Shown here one piece after another: positions 1 through 8,685 of a DNA stretch of 64,000 bases. The DNA is taken from the NCBI RefSeq assembly GCF_001043175.1, contig NZ_CP011494.1, forward strand, positions 2,914,001 to 2,978,000, written 5' to 3'. Within the stretch, counting starts at the first letter, position 1, and each line of letters opens with the position of its first letter. A program made the position numbers and the translations under genes. The notes beneath the pieces were generated by a model that did not search any database, was not told where the DNA came from, and saw only the letters and a program-made list of their open reading frames with translations. Origin of the DNA: Marinobacter psychrophilus (GTDB taxonomy: Bacteria; Pseudomonadota; Gammaproteobacteria; Pseudomonadales; Oleiphilaceae).

Positions 1-124
1 CGTAATAAGTAAGCCCTACCATCCAATAACCCAAACCAAACATGCCCGCCACGGTTAAGGCCACCAACCAGTGCAGAAACACCGCCACCAAGCCATAAGT
101 CGCCTGACTGTTTCGCAGTTTCAT
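1..124 (-). CDS. Cytochrome b561 family protein (partial, N-terminus only)
   Basis: Only the first 41 codons are inside the window; the gene runs off the left edge. The peptide starts MKLRNSQATYGLVAVFLHWL and continues into a hydrophobic stretch ending GYWMVGLTYY, the usual opening of the CybB/YceJ cytochrome b561 family, small di-heme inner-membrane proteins that exchange electrons with quinones. The His in FLHWL occupies the place of a heme ligand in the first membrane segment. AAGGAG lies about 12 bases upstream of the ATG. Family call is from recognition of this N-terminus only; the rest cannot be judged. Confidence 0.72.
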   Translation of the reverse strand, partial: MKLRNSQATYGLVAVFLHWLVALTVAGMFGLGYWMVGLTYY

Positions 125-339
125 AGCGCTTCACGCTCCTTTTCCGACATAAGTCATTTGCCGTATAGGGCATTTACGGATTGTTCAAAAATAGCTCAAC
201 GCTATGATGTCAATATTGAATCCCAATAACCAGAAAAGACGCTTTATTATGGAACTTGAATTCGACGAACACGTGGTTGTACCCAGCAATAACTAAGAGC
301 AACGTCAACACTGCGACGGCTCACGCCGGGTAAGTTGTT

Positions 340-404
340 ACGACTTCGCTGATTTCCCTGAACCCTTCATCAAAGAAGCTGGCCCGGAAAATCAGCGAAG
401 TCGT
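340..404. repeat. Perfect 16-bp inverted repeat, possible terminator or small RNA
   Basis: ACGACTTCGCTGATTT (340-355) is matched by its exact reverse complement at 389-404 with a 33-base loop; the loop itself has a small CTTC/GAAG hairpin (365-379). On the + strand the stem is followed by TTTTGCTTTT, terminator-like, but no convincing + strand gene precedes it (only a 15-codon ORF at 249-296 without a good ribosome-binding site). For parE on the minus strand it would sit 30 bases after the stop but lacks a U-run on that side. The rest of 125-434 shows nothing recognisable apart from the promoter side of the b561 gene. Confidence 0.6.
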
Positions 405-434
405 TTTGCTTTTGGTGGGCCTATTTCCCCGAGT

Positions 435-2330
435 TTATACCGGAACATCCGCCATATTACCGTAGGCTTCCAGCCAGGCACGCCGATCGGGCGCCCGCTT
501 TTTACCCAATAACATGTCCATGCAGCTGTCCGTGTCGTCGCCATCTTTAATGGTCAACATCACCAGCCTGCGGGTATCCGGCGCCATGGTGGTTTCGCGC
601 AGCTGCAGCGGGTTCATCTCGCCCAGGCCCTTAAACCGCGTGACCGACACCTTTCCACGACTGTTCTCTGCTGCCAGGCGGTCGATAATGCCCTGCTTTT
701 CCGATTCATCCAGAGCGTAAAAGGTCTGCTTGCCAAGATCTACCCGATACAGTGGCGGCATAGCCACAAACACGTGGCCGGCGGCAACAACCGGCCGGAA
801 GTGCTTCACAAACAGCGCGCAAAGCAACGTGGCGATGTGCAGCCCGTCAGAGTCGGCATCGGCCAAAATACAAACCTTGTTGTAGCGCAAACCGGTCAGC
901 TCGTCCGAACCCGGGTCTACGCCGATGGCCACTGCAATGTCGTGAATTTCCTGCGACGCCAGTACTTCGCTGGAATCCACTTCCCAGGTATTCAGGATTT
1001 TGCCCTTCAACGGCATAACGGCCTGAAATTCGCGGTCCCGAGCCTGCTTCGCCGAGCCACCGGCGGAATCGCCCTCCACCAGAAACAATTCCGACCGAGC
1101 GGTGTCACTGCCCGAGCAATCCGCCAACTTGCCCGGCAATGCAGGGCCCGAGGTAATTCGTTTACGGGCTACTTTTTTACTCGCTTTCAGGCGGCGCTGG
1201 GCGTTACTGATAAAAAGCTCAGCCAGTATTTCGGCAATGTCGGTGTGCTGATTCAGCCATAAACTAAAGGCGTCTTTCACCACACCGGAAATAAACGCAG
1301 CAGCCTGGCGCGATGACAGGCGCTCTTTCGTCTGGCCGGAAAACTGCGGCTCCTGCATCTTGAATGACAACACATAAACCACCCGCTCCCAGATATCCTC
1401 CGGTGACAGCTTGATACCACGGGGCAGAAGGCTGCGGAATTCACAAAAGTCACGCATGGCTTCTAGCAGGCCGGTGCGTAGACCGTTGACGTGGGTGCCG
1501 CCTTGGGCGGTTGGAATAAGGTTTACGTAGCTTTCGGCAACGGCATCACCGCCGTCAGGCAACCATTGGATGGCCCAGTCTACGGTTTCTGTATTGCCAG
1601 AAAAGCTGCCCGTAAACGGCTCCAGAGGCACCACTTCACTGCCCGCCAGGGAAATACGCAAATAGTCCCGCAGGCCGTCCTGATAACACCACTCGTCTTT
1701 CTCACCGGTTTTTTCCTGGCTAAAGGTCATCGTTAACCCAGGACACAAAACGGCTTTGGCGCGCAAGTTGTGGCGCAGGCGGCTGACCGAGAAATTGGCC
1801 GAGTCAAAATATCGAGTGTCCGGTGTGAATTTTAGCCGGGTACCGGTATTGCGCTTGCCGCAGCTGTCAACGACCTCCAGCTCAGTCACTTTATCGCCGT
1901 TGGCGAACGTCATCCGGTGTACCTGACCGTTGCGCCGAATCAGCACTTCCAGATGCGTCGACAACGCATTGACCACCGACACGCCTACCCCGTGCAAACC
2001 ACCGGAAAAACTGTAGCTACCCTCGGAAAACTTACCGCCGGCGTGCAACCGCGACAGAATCAGCTCTACCCCCGGCACGCCCTCTTCCTTGTGCATATCC
2101 ACCGGCATGCCCCGGCCATCGTCTTCCACGCTCAGTGAGCCGTCGCTGTAAAGCACGACATCGATACGCTTTGCGTGGCCCGCCAGAGCCTCATCCACGC
2201 TGTTATCAACCACTTCTTGGGCAAGATGATTGGGGCGGCTGGTGTCGGTGTACATTCCCGGCCTTTTTCGCACCGGGTCCAAACCGCTTAAAACTTCAAT
2301 GGCGTCGGCGTTGTAAGTTTGTTCGCTCAT
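435..2330 (-). CDS. parE: DNA topoisomerase IV subunit B
   Basis: ATPase subunit of topoisomerase IV, which with ParC decatenates daughter chromosomes. The N-terminal GHKL ATPase has EVVDNSVDEALAGHA (Bergerat N box), DDGRGMPVD and GGLHGVGVSVVNAL; the transducer domain follows; the C-terminal Toprim domain has LVEGDSAGGSAKQARD and ILADADSDGLH, with PLKGKILNTWE between them. At 631 residues it has ParE length; GyrB is about 800 because of an extra insert. The start MSEQTYNADAIEVL matches the family opening. No parC is visible here. Probably monocistronic or with genes beyond the left edge. Confidence 0.96.
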   Translation of the reverse strand: MSEQTYNADAIEVLSGLDPVRKRPGMYTDTSRPNHLAQEVVDNSVDEALAGHAKRIDVVLYSDGSLSVEDDGRGMPVDMHKEEGVPGVELILSRLHAGGKFSEGSYSFSGGLHGVGVSVVNALSTHLEVLIRRNGQVHRMTFANGDKVTELEVVDSCGKRNTGTRLKFTPDTRYFDSANFSVSRLRHNLRAKAVLCPGLTMTFSQEKTGEKDEWCYQDGLRDYLRISLAGSEVVPLEPFTGSFSGNTETVDWAIQWLPDGGDAVAESYVNLIPTAQGGTHVNGLRTGLLEAMRDFCEFRSLLPRGIKLSPEDIWERVVYVLSFKMQEPQFSGQTKERLSSRQAAAFISGVVKDAFSLWLNQHTDIAEILAELFISNAQRRLKASKKVARKRITSGPALPGKLADCSGSDTARSELFLVEGDSAGGSAKQARDREFQAVMPLKGKILNTWEVDSSEVLASQEIHDIAVAIGVDPGSDELTGLRYNKVCILADADSDGLHIATLLCALFVKHFRPVVAAGHVFVAMPPLYRVDLGKQTFYALDESEKQGIIDRLAAENSRGKVSVTRFKGLGEMNPLQLRETTMAPDTRRLVMLTIKDGDDTDSCMDMLLGKKRAPDRRAWLEAYGNMADVPV

Positions 2331-2432
2331 GGGCGGGGTAAAGCTCCGAATGGGAAATAGTGGACCGCGGCCTAGCTTAGAGAATCAGCAGCAAAGTTCA
2401 ACGGCTGTTTGACAATGCCAGGCTACAAGGAC

Positions 2433-3413
2433 TCAGAACCCAACTTTAAGGACCACCTTGCCAATGGCACGGCGCTCAGTCAGGGCACCGAGGGCCTTGG
2501 CGTAATCCTCAAACTCGAAAACCTCGCTGATTTTCGGATCAATTTTACCCTCGGTGTAAAGCGTCATCAGTTCTATCATGTTCTGGGCACTCGCTTCCGG
2601 CTCTCGCTGGGTAAAGCTGCCCCAGAACACGCCAACGACAGAGCAGCCTTTCAAGAGCGTCAAGTTCGCTGGAATTTTTGGAATATCGCCCGCGGCAAAA
2701 CCAATAATCAGATGGCGGCCGTTCCAGGCCATGGCTCGCAGTGCCTGCTCTGTGTAATCACCACCCACGGGGTCGTAAATTACATCCACGCCCTTGCTAT
2801 TGGTCAAGCGCTTTATGGCGTCCTTAAGAGGCTCTTCCGCGTAATTGATTAACTCATCCGCACCCGCAGCTTCGGCAACTGTCAGCTTCTGTGCCGAGCT
2901 TGCGGCAGCAATCACACGGGCACCCATGGCCTTGCCCAATTCAACCGTCGCCCGTCCTACACCACCGCTGGCGCCCAGAACCAAAAGACTTTCCCCTGCC
3001 TGGATGTTCGCGCGCTGCTTCAGAGCGTAATAGGACGTGCCGTAAACCATCATAAATGCAGCGGCTTTTTCGTCGCTCATGTCTTCTGGCAAGAGCAACA
3101 AATTATGCTCAGGCACAATCACTTCTTCAGCAAAAGCGCCATAACCGGTCAAGCCCGCAACCCGATCGCCGACTTTAAAACGAGTAACTTTTTCTCCCAC
3201 TGCAATCACTTCACCGGACATTTCGCCGCCGGGAGAAAACGGCAAGGCCGGCTTGAGCTGGTATTTGCCTTCGATAATAAGCGTATCGGGAAAGTTCAGG
3301 CCTGCTGCTTTTACGCGTACCTTAACACCGCGGCCTTTCGCTGTAGGGCTCGGCACATCTTCAATTACGAGCTTGTCGGCAGGGCCGTATTCTTTGCAGA
3401 GAATGGCTTTCAC
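2433..3413 (-). CDS. NADPH:quinone oxidoreductase family protein (zinc-free MDR)
   Basis: Medium-chain dehydrogenase/reductase of the QOR type, expected to reduce quinones or enones with NADPH. The N-terminal GroES-like domain has AAGLNFPDTLIIEGKYQ and PFSPGGEMSGEVIAVG; the Rossmann domain has LVLGASGGVGRATVELGKA. The Cys/His zinc ligands of alcohol dehydrogenases are absent. I place the start at GTG 3413 (VKAILCKEYGPADKL) because GGGAG lies five bases upstream; an in-frame ATG at 3425 and a longer frame to 3512 exist but have no good ribosome-binding site. 326 residues is the family length. The substrate cannot be told from sequence. Confidence 0.88.
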   Translation of the reverse strand: MKAILCKEYGPADKLVIEDVPSPTAKGRGVKVRVKAAGLNFPDTLIIEGKYQLKPALPFSPGGEMSGEVIAVGEKVTRFKVGDRVAGLTGYGAFAEEVIVPEHNLLLLPEDMSDEKAAAFMMVYGTSYYALKQRANIQAGESLLVLGASGGVGRATVELGKAMGARVIAAASSAQKLTVAEAAGADELINYAEEPLKDAIKRLTNSKGVDVIYDPVGGDYTEQALRAMAWNGRHLIIGFAAGDIPKIPANLTLLKGCSVVGVFWGSFTQREPEASAQNMIELMTLYTEGKIDPKISEVFEFEDYAKALGALTERRAIGKVVLKVGF

Positions 3414-3611
3414 AGAAACTCCCATACGATGTCGTTGCCTGATTCTGAAAGGGCAAAATTCTACCCCTTTTTTGCTTGTCCTCAAGCTAAACACAGTCAA
3501 CCCATGAAGCAAATAAATCTTTCTTACTCAACGAAACAAACACGATCTATAATCCGTTTTATTACTAAAAATATATATAAATTAAGGTTTTACGCGTTAA
3601 AGTGCGATTGA
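3414..3611. other. AT-rich intergenic region
   Basis: Upstream region of the quinone oxidoreductase. It is ordinary in base composition next to the gene but becomes strongly AT-rich at 3530-3600, including a run of alternating A and T near 3570-3580. No gene, hairpin terminator or repeat was recognised. It probably contains the promoter of the oxidoreductase gene on the minus strand. Confidence 0.4.
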
Positions 3612-3824
3612 TTAAAGACAATTTTGAAAGCCTCGTTTGTTAAAGACAACTTCTAAAGACTGGTACCAACAAAAATCAACGTCCCCCAGAAAGCTGGCAG
3701 CCGCTAGGAGAATCTCAGTGCACCGCTCAGGAGCATCCAATTGTGGCTTTTGTCTGGTTAACTGCTCCTCACAGCGAATAATGGGTTCTTGGTTTTGACT
3801 GGAATGGCGGGCAAAATCAATCAT
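3612..3824 (-). CDS. Hypothetical protein, 70 residues (doubtful)
   Basis: An open frame of 70 codons in the 520-base gap between the oxidoreductase and the permease. The product starts MIDFARHSSQNQEPII and contains ERCTEILLAAASFLGDVDF; no domain is recognised and there is no signal peptide or membrane segment. AAGGG touches the ATG directly, so spacing for translation is poor. Codon use is less GC-rich in third positions than in the neighbours. It could be a remnant of a longer gene or chance. Confidence 0.3.
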   Translation of the reverse strand: MIDFARHSSQNQEPIIRCEEQLTRQKPQLDAPERCTEILLAAASFLGDVDFCWYQSLEVVFNKRGFQNCL

Positions 3825-3934
3825 CCCTTGGCCTGAGCGTCGTCAGGCGTTAACATTGCCGTTTTTTAAGCAACTCGATTTTATTAACCAGACCGACTCC
3901 TGAAATCCCAGCATCTGTGAGGCAGCCCCCCGTC

Positions 3935-5233
3935 ATGCTCGAACGATTGTTTAAACTCAAGGCCCACGGCACCAACGTTCGTAAAGAAGTCGTTGCCGGT
4001 ATTACCACCTTTTTAACCATGGCCTACATTATCGTGGTTAACCCCAGCATTCTGTCATCCACCGGTATGGATTTTGGCGCGGTGTTCGTAGCCACCTGCC
4101 TGGCGGCGGTTGTTGGCACGCTGATTATGGGCCTGTGGGCCAACTACCCAATTGCCCTTGCACCGGGGATGGGCCTGAACGCGTTTTTCTCGTTCACCGT
4201 GGTTGGCAGTATGGGATACACCTGGCAGGTGGCTCTTGGCGCTGTGTTTCTGTCGGGTTTGATATTCTTTGCGCTGAGTATTTTTAAAGTGCGGGAGTGG
4301 ATTATCAACTCCATACCGTTGTCCTTGCGCTTTGGCATTTCTGCCGGTATCGGTTTCTTTCTGGCGTTGATTGCCCTGAAAAATGCCGGCATTGTGGTCG
4401 ACAACCCAGCCACCCTGGTGGGTATGGGCGACGTCAAAGCAGCCGAGAGCCTGCTGTTTTTTAGCGGTTTTATTTTAATTTGCGCGCTGTCGTTCCGCCG
4501 CGTTACTGGCGCGGTGATGATCGGCATTATTGCCGTAACCCTGGTAGCGCTGGCCACTGGCATGATTGAATACAATGGCCTGTTTTCAGCACCGCCCAGC
4601 CTGGCCCCCACCTTTATGCAGCTAGACCTCGCCGGCGCGTTTAACGTCGGCATGATCAGCGTTATTTTTGCCTTTCTGTTTGTTGACCTGTTTGACACTT
4701 CTGGCACCCTGATCGGCGCCGCCCAACGTGGTGGCCTGCTGGACGAAAATGGCAAACTGCCACGCTTGGGCCGCGCGCTCATGTCAGACTCCGTGGCCAC
4801 CATGTCGGGTGCTGTTCTTGGCACATCTACCACCACCAGCTATGTGGAATCCACCGCCGGTATTGCCGCGGGTGGTCGCACCGGCCTGACGGCGGTGGTT
4901 GTCGCCGGCCTTTTCGCCGCGTGCCTGGTGCTGGCGCCCCTTGCCAGCATCGTCCCCGCCTACGCCACCGCTCCGGCGCTGTTGTACGTGGCCGTGCTGA
5001 TGGCCAGTAGCCTGAAACTGATCGACTGGGACGATGTGACCGATGCCGCACCAGCGGTTGTCACCGCGCTGATGATGCCGCTGACGTTCTCGATTGCTAA
5101 CGGCATCGCTCTGGGCTTTGTCACCTACGCGGTACTGAAAGCCCTGAGCGGTCGTTGGTCTGATCTCAATCTGAGCGTGGTCGTTATCGCTCTGGTGTTT
5201 ATTCTTAAATTCATTTTCCTGGATGTCGCGTAA
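3935..5233 (+). CDS. NCS2 family purine permease (AzgA/PurP type)
   Basis: Inner-membrane proton symporter of the nucleobase:cation symporter-2 group, AzgA-like branch, expected to import adenine, guanine or hypoxanthine. Hallmarks: GITTFLTMAYIIVVNPSIL near the N-terminus, ALAPGMGLNAFFSFTVVG, and DLFDTSGTLIGAA followed by a GTSTTTSYVESTAGIAAGGR stretch that forms the substrate-binding half-helices. The protein has about 12-14 hydrophobic segments and 432 residues from ATG 3935 (MLERLFKLKAHGTNVRKE), the usual family start; a GTG at 3917 is less likely. The adenine phosphoribosyltransferase gene follows 29 bases later, so transport and salvage of adenine appear coupled. Confidence 0.9.
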   Translation: MLERLFKLKAHGTNVRKEVVAGITTFLTMAYIIVVNPSILSSTGMDFGAVFVATCLAAVVGTLIMGLWANYPIALAPGMGLNAFFSFTVVGSMGYTWQVALGAVFLSGLIFFALSIFKVREWIINSIPLSLRFGISAGIGFFLALIALKNAGIVVDNPATLVGMGDVKAAESLLFFSGFILICALSFRRVTGAVMIGIIAVTLVALATGMIEYNGLFSAPPSLAPTFMQLDLAGAFNVGMISVIFAFLFVDLFDTSGTLIGAAQRGGLLDENGKLPRLGRALMSDSVATMSGAVLGTSTTTSYVESTAGIAAGGRTGLTAVVVAGLFAACLVLAPLASIVPAYATAPALLYVAVLMASSLKLIDWDDVTDAAPAVVTALMMPLTFSIANGIALGFVTYAVLKALSGRWSDLNLSVVVIALVFILKFIFLDVA

Positions 5234-5262
5234 GCGGCGCCCGGGCGTAAGGCAGGGGTTTC

Positions 5263-5805
5263 ATGGATTACTTTTCCCAGAGCATCAAGCAGGCTATCCG
5301 CACAGTTCCGGACTGGCCGAAGCCCGGTGTCACTTTCCGCGACATCACGACGGTGCTGCAGAACAAAACCGCGTTTCGCAAACTGATTGATGCTTTTGTA
5401 CATCGCTACCACGATCAGCATATAGACGCGATTGCTGCGGTAGATGCCCGTGGATTTATCATTGGCTCTGCTCTGGCGTATGAACTGAACGCCTCGTTGG
5501 TGCTGATTCGCAAGAAAGGCAAGCTGCCGTTTGACACCTTAGTGGAAGACTACGAACTGGAATACGGCACCGCCTCGGTGGAGTTGCACAAAGACGCCCT
5601 CAAACCCGGCGACAAAGTGGTGCTGGTCGATGATCTGATCGCCACCGGTGGCACCATGCTGGCTGCCTCCCGGTTGATTCGCCGGATTGGCGCCGAAATT
5701 GTAGAAGTCGCGGCGATGATTGATCTGCCCGACCTGGGCGGTTCTGACAAGCTGCGTGCCGAAGGCTTAACGGTTTATACTGTATGCTCATTCGAGGGAG
5801 AATAA
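5263..5805 (+). CDS. apt: Adenine phosphoribosyltransferase
   Basis: Cytoplasmic purine-salvage enzyme converting adenine and PRPP to AMP and pyrophosphate. The PRPP-binding loop [17 protein letters not shown] is at residues 119-135; the N-terminal [14 protein letters not shown] and the flexible-loop segment [10 protein letters not shown] are typical of Apt. The 180 residues equal the usual length. AGGGG stands just upstream of the ATG. Same strand as, and close behind, the NCS2 permease, so a two-gene adenine uptake and salvage operon is likely. Confidence 0.96.
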   Translation: MDYFSQSIKQAIRTVPDWPKPGVTFRDITTVLQNKTAFRKLIDAFVHRYHDQHIDAIAAVDARGFIIGSALAYELNASLVLIRKKGKLPFDTLVEDYELEYGTASVELHKDALKPGDKVVLVDDLIATGGTMLAASRLIRRIGAEIVEVAAMIDLPDLGGSDKLRAEGLTVYTVCSFEGE

Positions 5806-5829
5806 GCCGCCCTCAAAGAGGATACTATC

Positions 5830-6489
5830 GTGAATTATCAGCACCATTGGCACGATGCCACGCCTATTCATTTGCCACTGGGCAAAATTGTCTGCATCGG
5901 CCGTAACTATGCCGAGCACGCCAAAGAACTGAACAACCCGATCCCGACCGAGCCTCTGCTGTTCATAAAGCCCGCCACCGCCGCGGTACACCTGACCAGG
6001 CCTCTGGACTTCCCGCGGGATCAAGGCGCCGTACACTTTGAAACCGAATTAGCCGTGCTGATTGGCAAACCCCTGACGAACGCCTCTGCCAGCGATGCAG
6101 AAGAGGCGATACTGGGTTATGGCCTGGCGCTGGATTTAACCCTCCGTGACCTGCAAAGCCAACTGAAAAAGCAGGGGCACCCATGGGAGCGGGCTAAAGG
6201 TTTTGATCGTGCCTGCCCACTCACGCCGTTCGTTCCGGCCAGCGATCTGGACAAGCGCTGCCTGCACTTCAGCCTGGATATCGACGGCGAGCGCCAGCAA
6301 AGCGGCGACACCGCCGACATGCTGTTTCCGGTGGCGCCTTTGATTGCCCACATCAGTACACAGTTCTCTCTGTTACCCGGGGATGTAATACTGACCGGCA
6401 CGCCCAAAGGTGTCGGGCCACTGCAATCCGGACAAATCCTGCAACTGACGCTGGAAGATCGTCTATCGGTGTCGACCAGAGTGGTTTAA
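5830..6489 (+). CDS. Fumarylacetoacetate hydrolase family protein (YcgM/FAHD1-like)
   Basis: Metal-dependent C-C bond hydrolase or decarboxylase of the FAH fold; the closest family I recognise is E. coli YcgM and FAHD1 (acylpyruvase/oxaloacetate decarboxylase type). Seen: IVCIGRNYAEHAKEL, EPLLFIKPATA, metal-ligand region HFETELAVLIGKPL, GYGLALDLTLRDLQ and GDVILTGTPKGVGPLQSG near the C-terminus. At 219 residues it equals YcgM in length. Start is GTG 5830, with AGAGGA seven bases upstream. It lies 24 bases after apt and may share its transcript; a link in function is not obvious. Confidence 0.9.
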   Translation: MNYQHHWHDATPIHLPLGKIVCIGRNYAEHAKELNNPIPTEPLLFIKPATAAVHLTRPLDFPRDQGAVHFETELAVLIGKPLTNASASDAEEAILGYGLALDLTLRDLQSQLKKQGHPWERAKGFDRACPLTPFVPASDLDKRCLHFSLDIDGERQQSGDTADMLFPVAPLIAHISTQFSLLPGDVILTGTPKGVGPLQSGQILQLTLEDRLSVSTRVV

Positions 6490-6617
6490 AAAGAGATTTA
6501 GAAAAAGTGTTAAAAAGCGATTTAAAGAGTGATATAAAACGAGCATTAGACAACAGTCTCAGCGTGGTCTGACGTGGCGACGCTGAATCGTTTTTTGGTT
6601 AGGAGCGTATATCTGGC

Positions 6618-7928
6618 ATGACAAAAAAGCCTGTTACCACTCGCAGTGGTCGTTTTTTCAAACTCGCAGGTATGACTGCCTCTGTGGCCGGACAATTCGC
6701 TAGTCAAAAGGCGCGCAGTTTCTTCAGCAGTGAAAATGATGAAGGCGCCCGTAGCGAGAGCTACAGCCGCATGGCGGCGCGCATTACCGACACTCTGGGG
6801 GAAATGAAAGGCGCCGCCATGAAGGTCGGCCAAATAGCCTCGCAAACCCAAGATTTTCTACCCCGTGAATTTTCTGACGCCCTGCAAAAGCTTCAAAAAG
6901 AAGCGCCGCCCATGCCCTTCGAAGTGATTCGCCAGCAAATTGAAACCGCCTTGGGCAAACCGGTACACGAGCTTTATGAGTACCTACAGGAAGCACCTTA
7001 CGCGGCAGCTTCTATCGGCCAGGTACACCGGGCGCGGATGCACGACGGCACCGACGTTATCGTAAAGGTGCAGTACCCGGGTGTTGATGAATCCTGTGAC
7101 TCCGACCTCAAACAGCTTCGACTGGCTTTAAGGTTGGGCGGCCTGCTGAAAATGCCCAAGGAATCGGTAGATCAGCTGTTCGCTGAAATCCGCGAGCGCC
7201 TGCACGAAGAGCTGGATTACGACAACGAAGCTCGCAATCTTGATGTGTTCCGCGAGTTTCATCGCAACGATCGCTGGGTGGTTATTCCAGCGGTGGTGCG
7301 CAGCCATTCAACTCGCCACGTAATGACTCTGGAACTGGAGGAAGGTGACCACGTAGGTGATATCACCCCAGAGCGTTACGACCAAGACACCATCAATCTG
7401 ATCGGCCACCGCATTTTTACCGCGATGGCAGATCAGCTATTTCGTTTTCAGTGCATTCACGGTGACCCACACGCCGGTAACTTTGCTTACCGGCCGGACG
7501 GCACCATTGTGATGTACGATTTTGGCTGTGTGAAGAAGCTGAAACCAGAGATTGTGCTGGCTTACCGCAATGCGGTGACGGCTGCTTTAGAGCAGGATTA
7601 TAAGGCGCTGGATCAGTATCTGATTGATTTAGGTGCGCGAGTTGAGAGCCAACCGGCGATTGACGAGGCCTATTACGCCATGTGGCGGGATATTTTGGTT
7701 GTGCCGTTTGAGTCTGAGCAGCCCTACGATTTCGGTCAGGCGCGGCTGCATAAGGACGTGGCAGCCAAGACGAGTACAGTGTTTAAATATCTGGATTCGT
7801 TCAAACCGCCGGTGGAGAGTATTTTTATTGACCGGATGATTGCGGGGCATTATTGGATGCTGAAGCGGTTGGGTGTTCAGGCCGCTTTTGGTAATGAATT
7901 GCGGGCTTATTTGGCTGAGTTTCGTTAA
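6618..7928 (+). CDS. ABC1/AarF/UbiB family atypical kinase
   Basis: Member of the ABC1 (ADCK/UbiB) protein-kinase-like family; relatives act in ubiquinone biosynthesis or lipid handling. The signature KxGQ motif is seen in AAMKVGQIASQTQDFLP, and the alanine-rich replacement of the glycine loop in AAASIGQVHRARM; the catalytic-like segment is CIHGDPHAGNFAYRPDG and the metal motif VMYDFGCVKK. 436 residues, no membrane segment evident, so unlike UbiB itself, which ends in two helices; I therefore give no symbol. AGGAG lies about 12 bases before the ATG. An A-rich leader with several GATTTA-like repeats (6490-6545) precedes it. Confidence 0.9.
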   Translation: MTKKPVTTRSGRFFKLAGMTASVAGQFASQKARSFFSSENDEGARSESYSRMAARITDTLGEMKGAAMKVGQIASQTQDFLPREFSDALQKLQKEAPPMPFEVIRQQIETALGKPVHELYEYLQEAPYAAASIGQVHRARMHDGTDVIVKVQYPGVDESCDSDLKQLRLALRLGGLLKMPKESVDQLFAEIRERLHEELDYDNEARNLDVFREFHRNDRWVVIPAVVRSHSTRHVMTLELEEGDHVGDITPERYDQDTINLIGHRIFTAMADQLFRFQCIHGDPHAGNFAYRPDGTIVMYDFGCVKKLKPEIVLAYRNAVTAALEQDYKALDQYLIDLGARVESQPAIDEAYYAMWRDILVVPFESEQPYDFGQARLHKDVAAKTSTVFKYLDSFKPPVESIFIDRMIAGHYWMLKRLGVQAAFGNELRAYLAEFR

Positions 7929-7982
7929 TTTCTAGCTCTGAGTAGTCGGCGCAAGTTTTTTGGTTCTTGCCTTTTGAGTTTT

Positions 7983-8666
7983 TTATCGCTTAAAACTGTT
8001 TACCCATTCTGCGACACCTTCCACTGCACTTTTTTGAATAAACCGGGCGCGGGAGAATCTTCCTGTGGGGGTGACCGGGTTGATGACGGTGATGGGCACG
8101 TCGCGCTCTACTTCGTGGACTAACCCCGCAGCCGGGTAGACTTTTAGGGAGGTGCCGACTATGAGCAGGTCGTCGGCACTGCGGACTATGTCGATAGCGA
8201 CTTCCAGCATAGGGACTTCTTCGCCGAACCAGACGATGTGGGGGCGCAGTTGGCTGCTGTCTTGGCTGCGTTCACCCAAGCGGATATCGCGGTAGCCGAT
8301 GGTGTGAATGGCTCGGGGGTTTTTGCTGCTGCGGGCTTTGGTGAGTTCGCCGTGCAGGTGTAACACTTGAGTAGAGCCGCCGCGTTCGTGTAAGTCATCG
8401 ACGTTTTGAGTGACGATAGTCACCCGATAACTCCGCTCCAACTCTGCCAGCAAGCGGTGAGCGCGGTTGGGTTGAGTGTTGGCTAGTTGGCGACGGCGCT
8501 CGTTGTAAAAGCGAAGCACCAAGCCCGGGTCGCGCTGGAAGGCTTCGGGGGTGGCTACATCGTTTACGTTGTGTTTTTCCCACAGCCCGTCGTTGTCACG
8601 GAAGGTAGCCAAGCCGCTTTCGGCGCTGATACCAGCACCGCTGAGCACTACAATGTGTCGCTTCAT
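7983..8666 (-). CDS. SIR2 family NAD-dependent deacylase, class III type without zinc cysteines
   Basis: NAD-dependent protein deacylase. Seen: NAD-binding VLSGAGISAESGLATFRD, TQNVDDLHERGG and the catalytic His in LHLHGEL (His105); IVWFGEEVP and LLIVGTSLKVYPAAGL complete the Rossmann fold. Y54 and R57 in RFYNERRRQ form the YxxR pair that in CobB/SIRT5 binds succinyl or other acidic acyl groups. The whole protein has no cysteine, so the usual four-Cys zinc module is missing and replaced by a segment around KARSSKNPRAIHTIGYRD. Start taken at ATG 8666 (MKRHIVVLSGAG); GTG 8681 is an alternative. A zinc-type sirtuin occurs at 53.3-54.2 kb. Confidence 0.92.
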   Translation of the reverse strand: MKRHIVVLSGAGISAESGLATFRDNDGLWEKHNVNDVATPEAFQRDPGLVLRFYNERRRQLANTQPNRAHRLLAELERSYRVTIVTQNVDDLHERGGSTQVLHLHGELTKARSSKNPRAIHTIGYRDIRLGERSQDSSQLRPHIVWFGEEVPMLEVAIDIVRSADDLLIVGTSLKVYPAAGLVHEVERDVPITVINPVTPTGRFSRARFIQKSAVEGVAEWVNSFKR

Positions 8667-8685
8667 GTTCGCGCTAACCACCTTG

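Noticed and set aside
249..296. 15-codon ORF (MELEFDEHVVVPSNN) upstream of the inverted repeat
   Set aside because: Very short, no good ribosome-binding site; kept only as context for the 340-404 repeat.
4144..4836. 230-codon frame on the minus strand
   Set aside because: Antisense to the NCS2 permease; Met, Arg, Ile and Pro-rich translation without domain, typical of the complement of membrane-helix codons.
6557..6595. Terminator before the ABC1 kinase gene
   Set aside because: CAGCGT and ACGCTG could pair, followed by a T run, but the stem is only six pairs with a long loop; not convincing.
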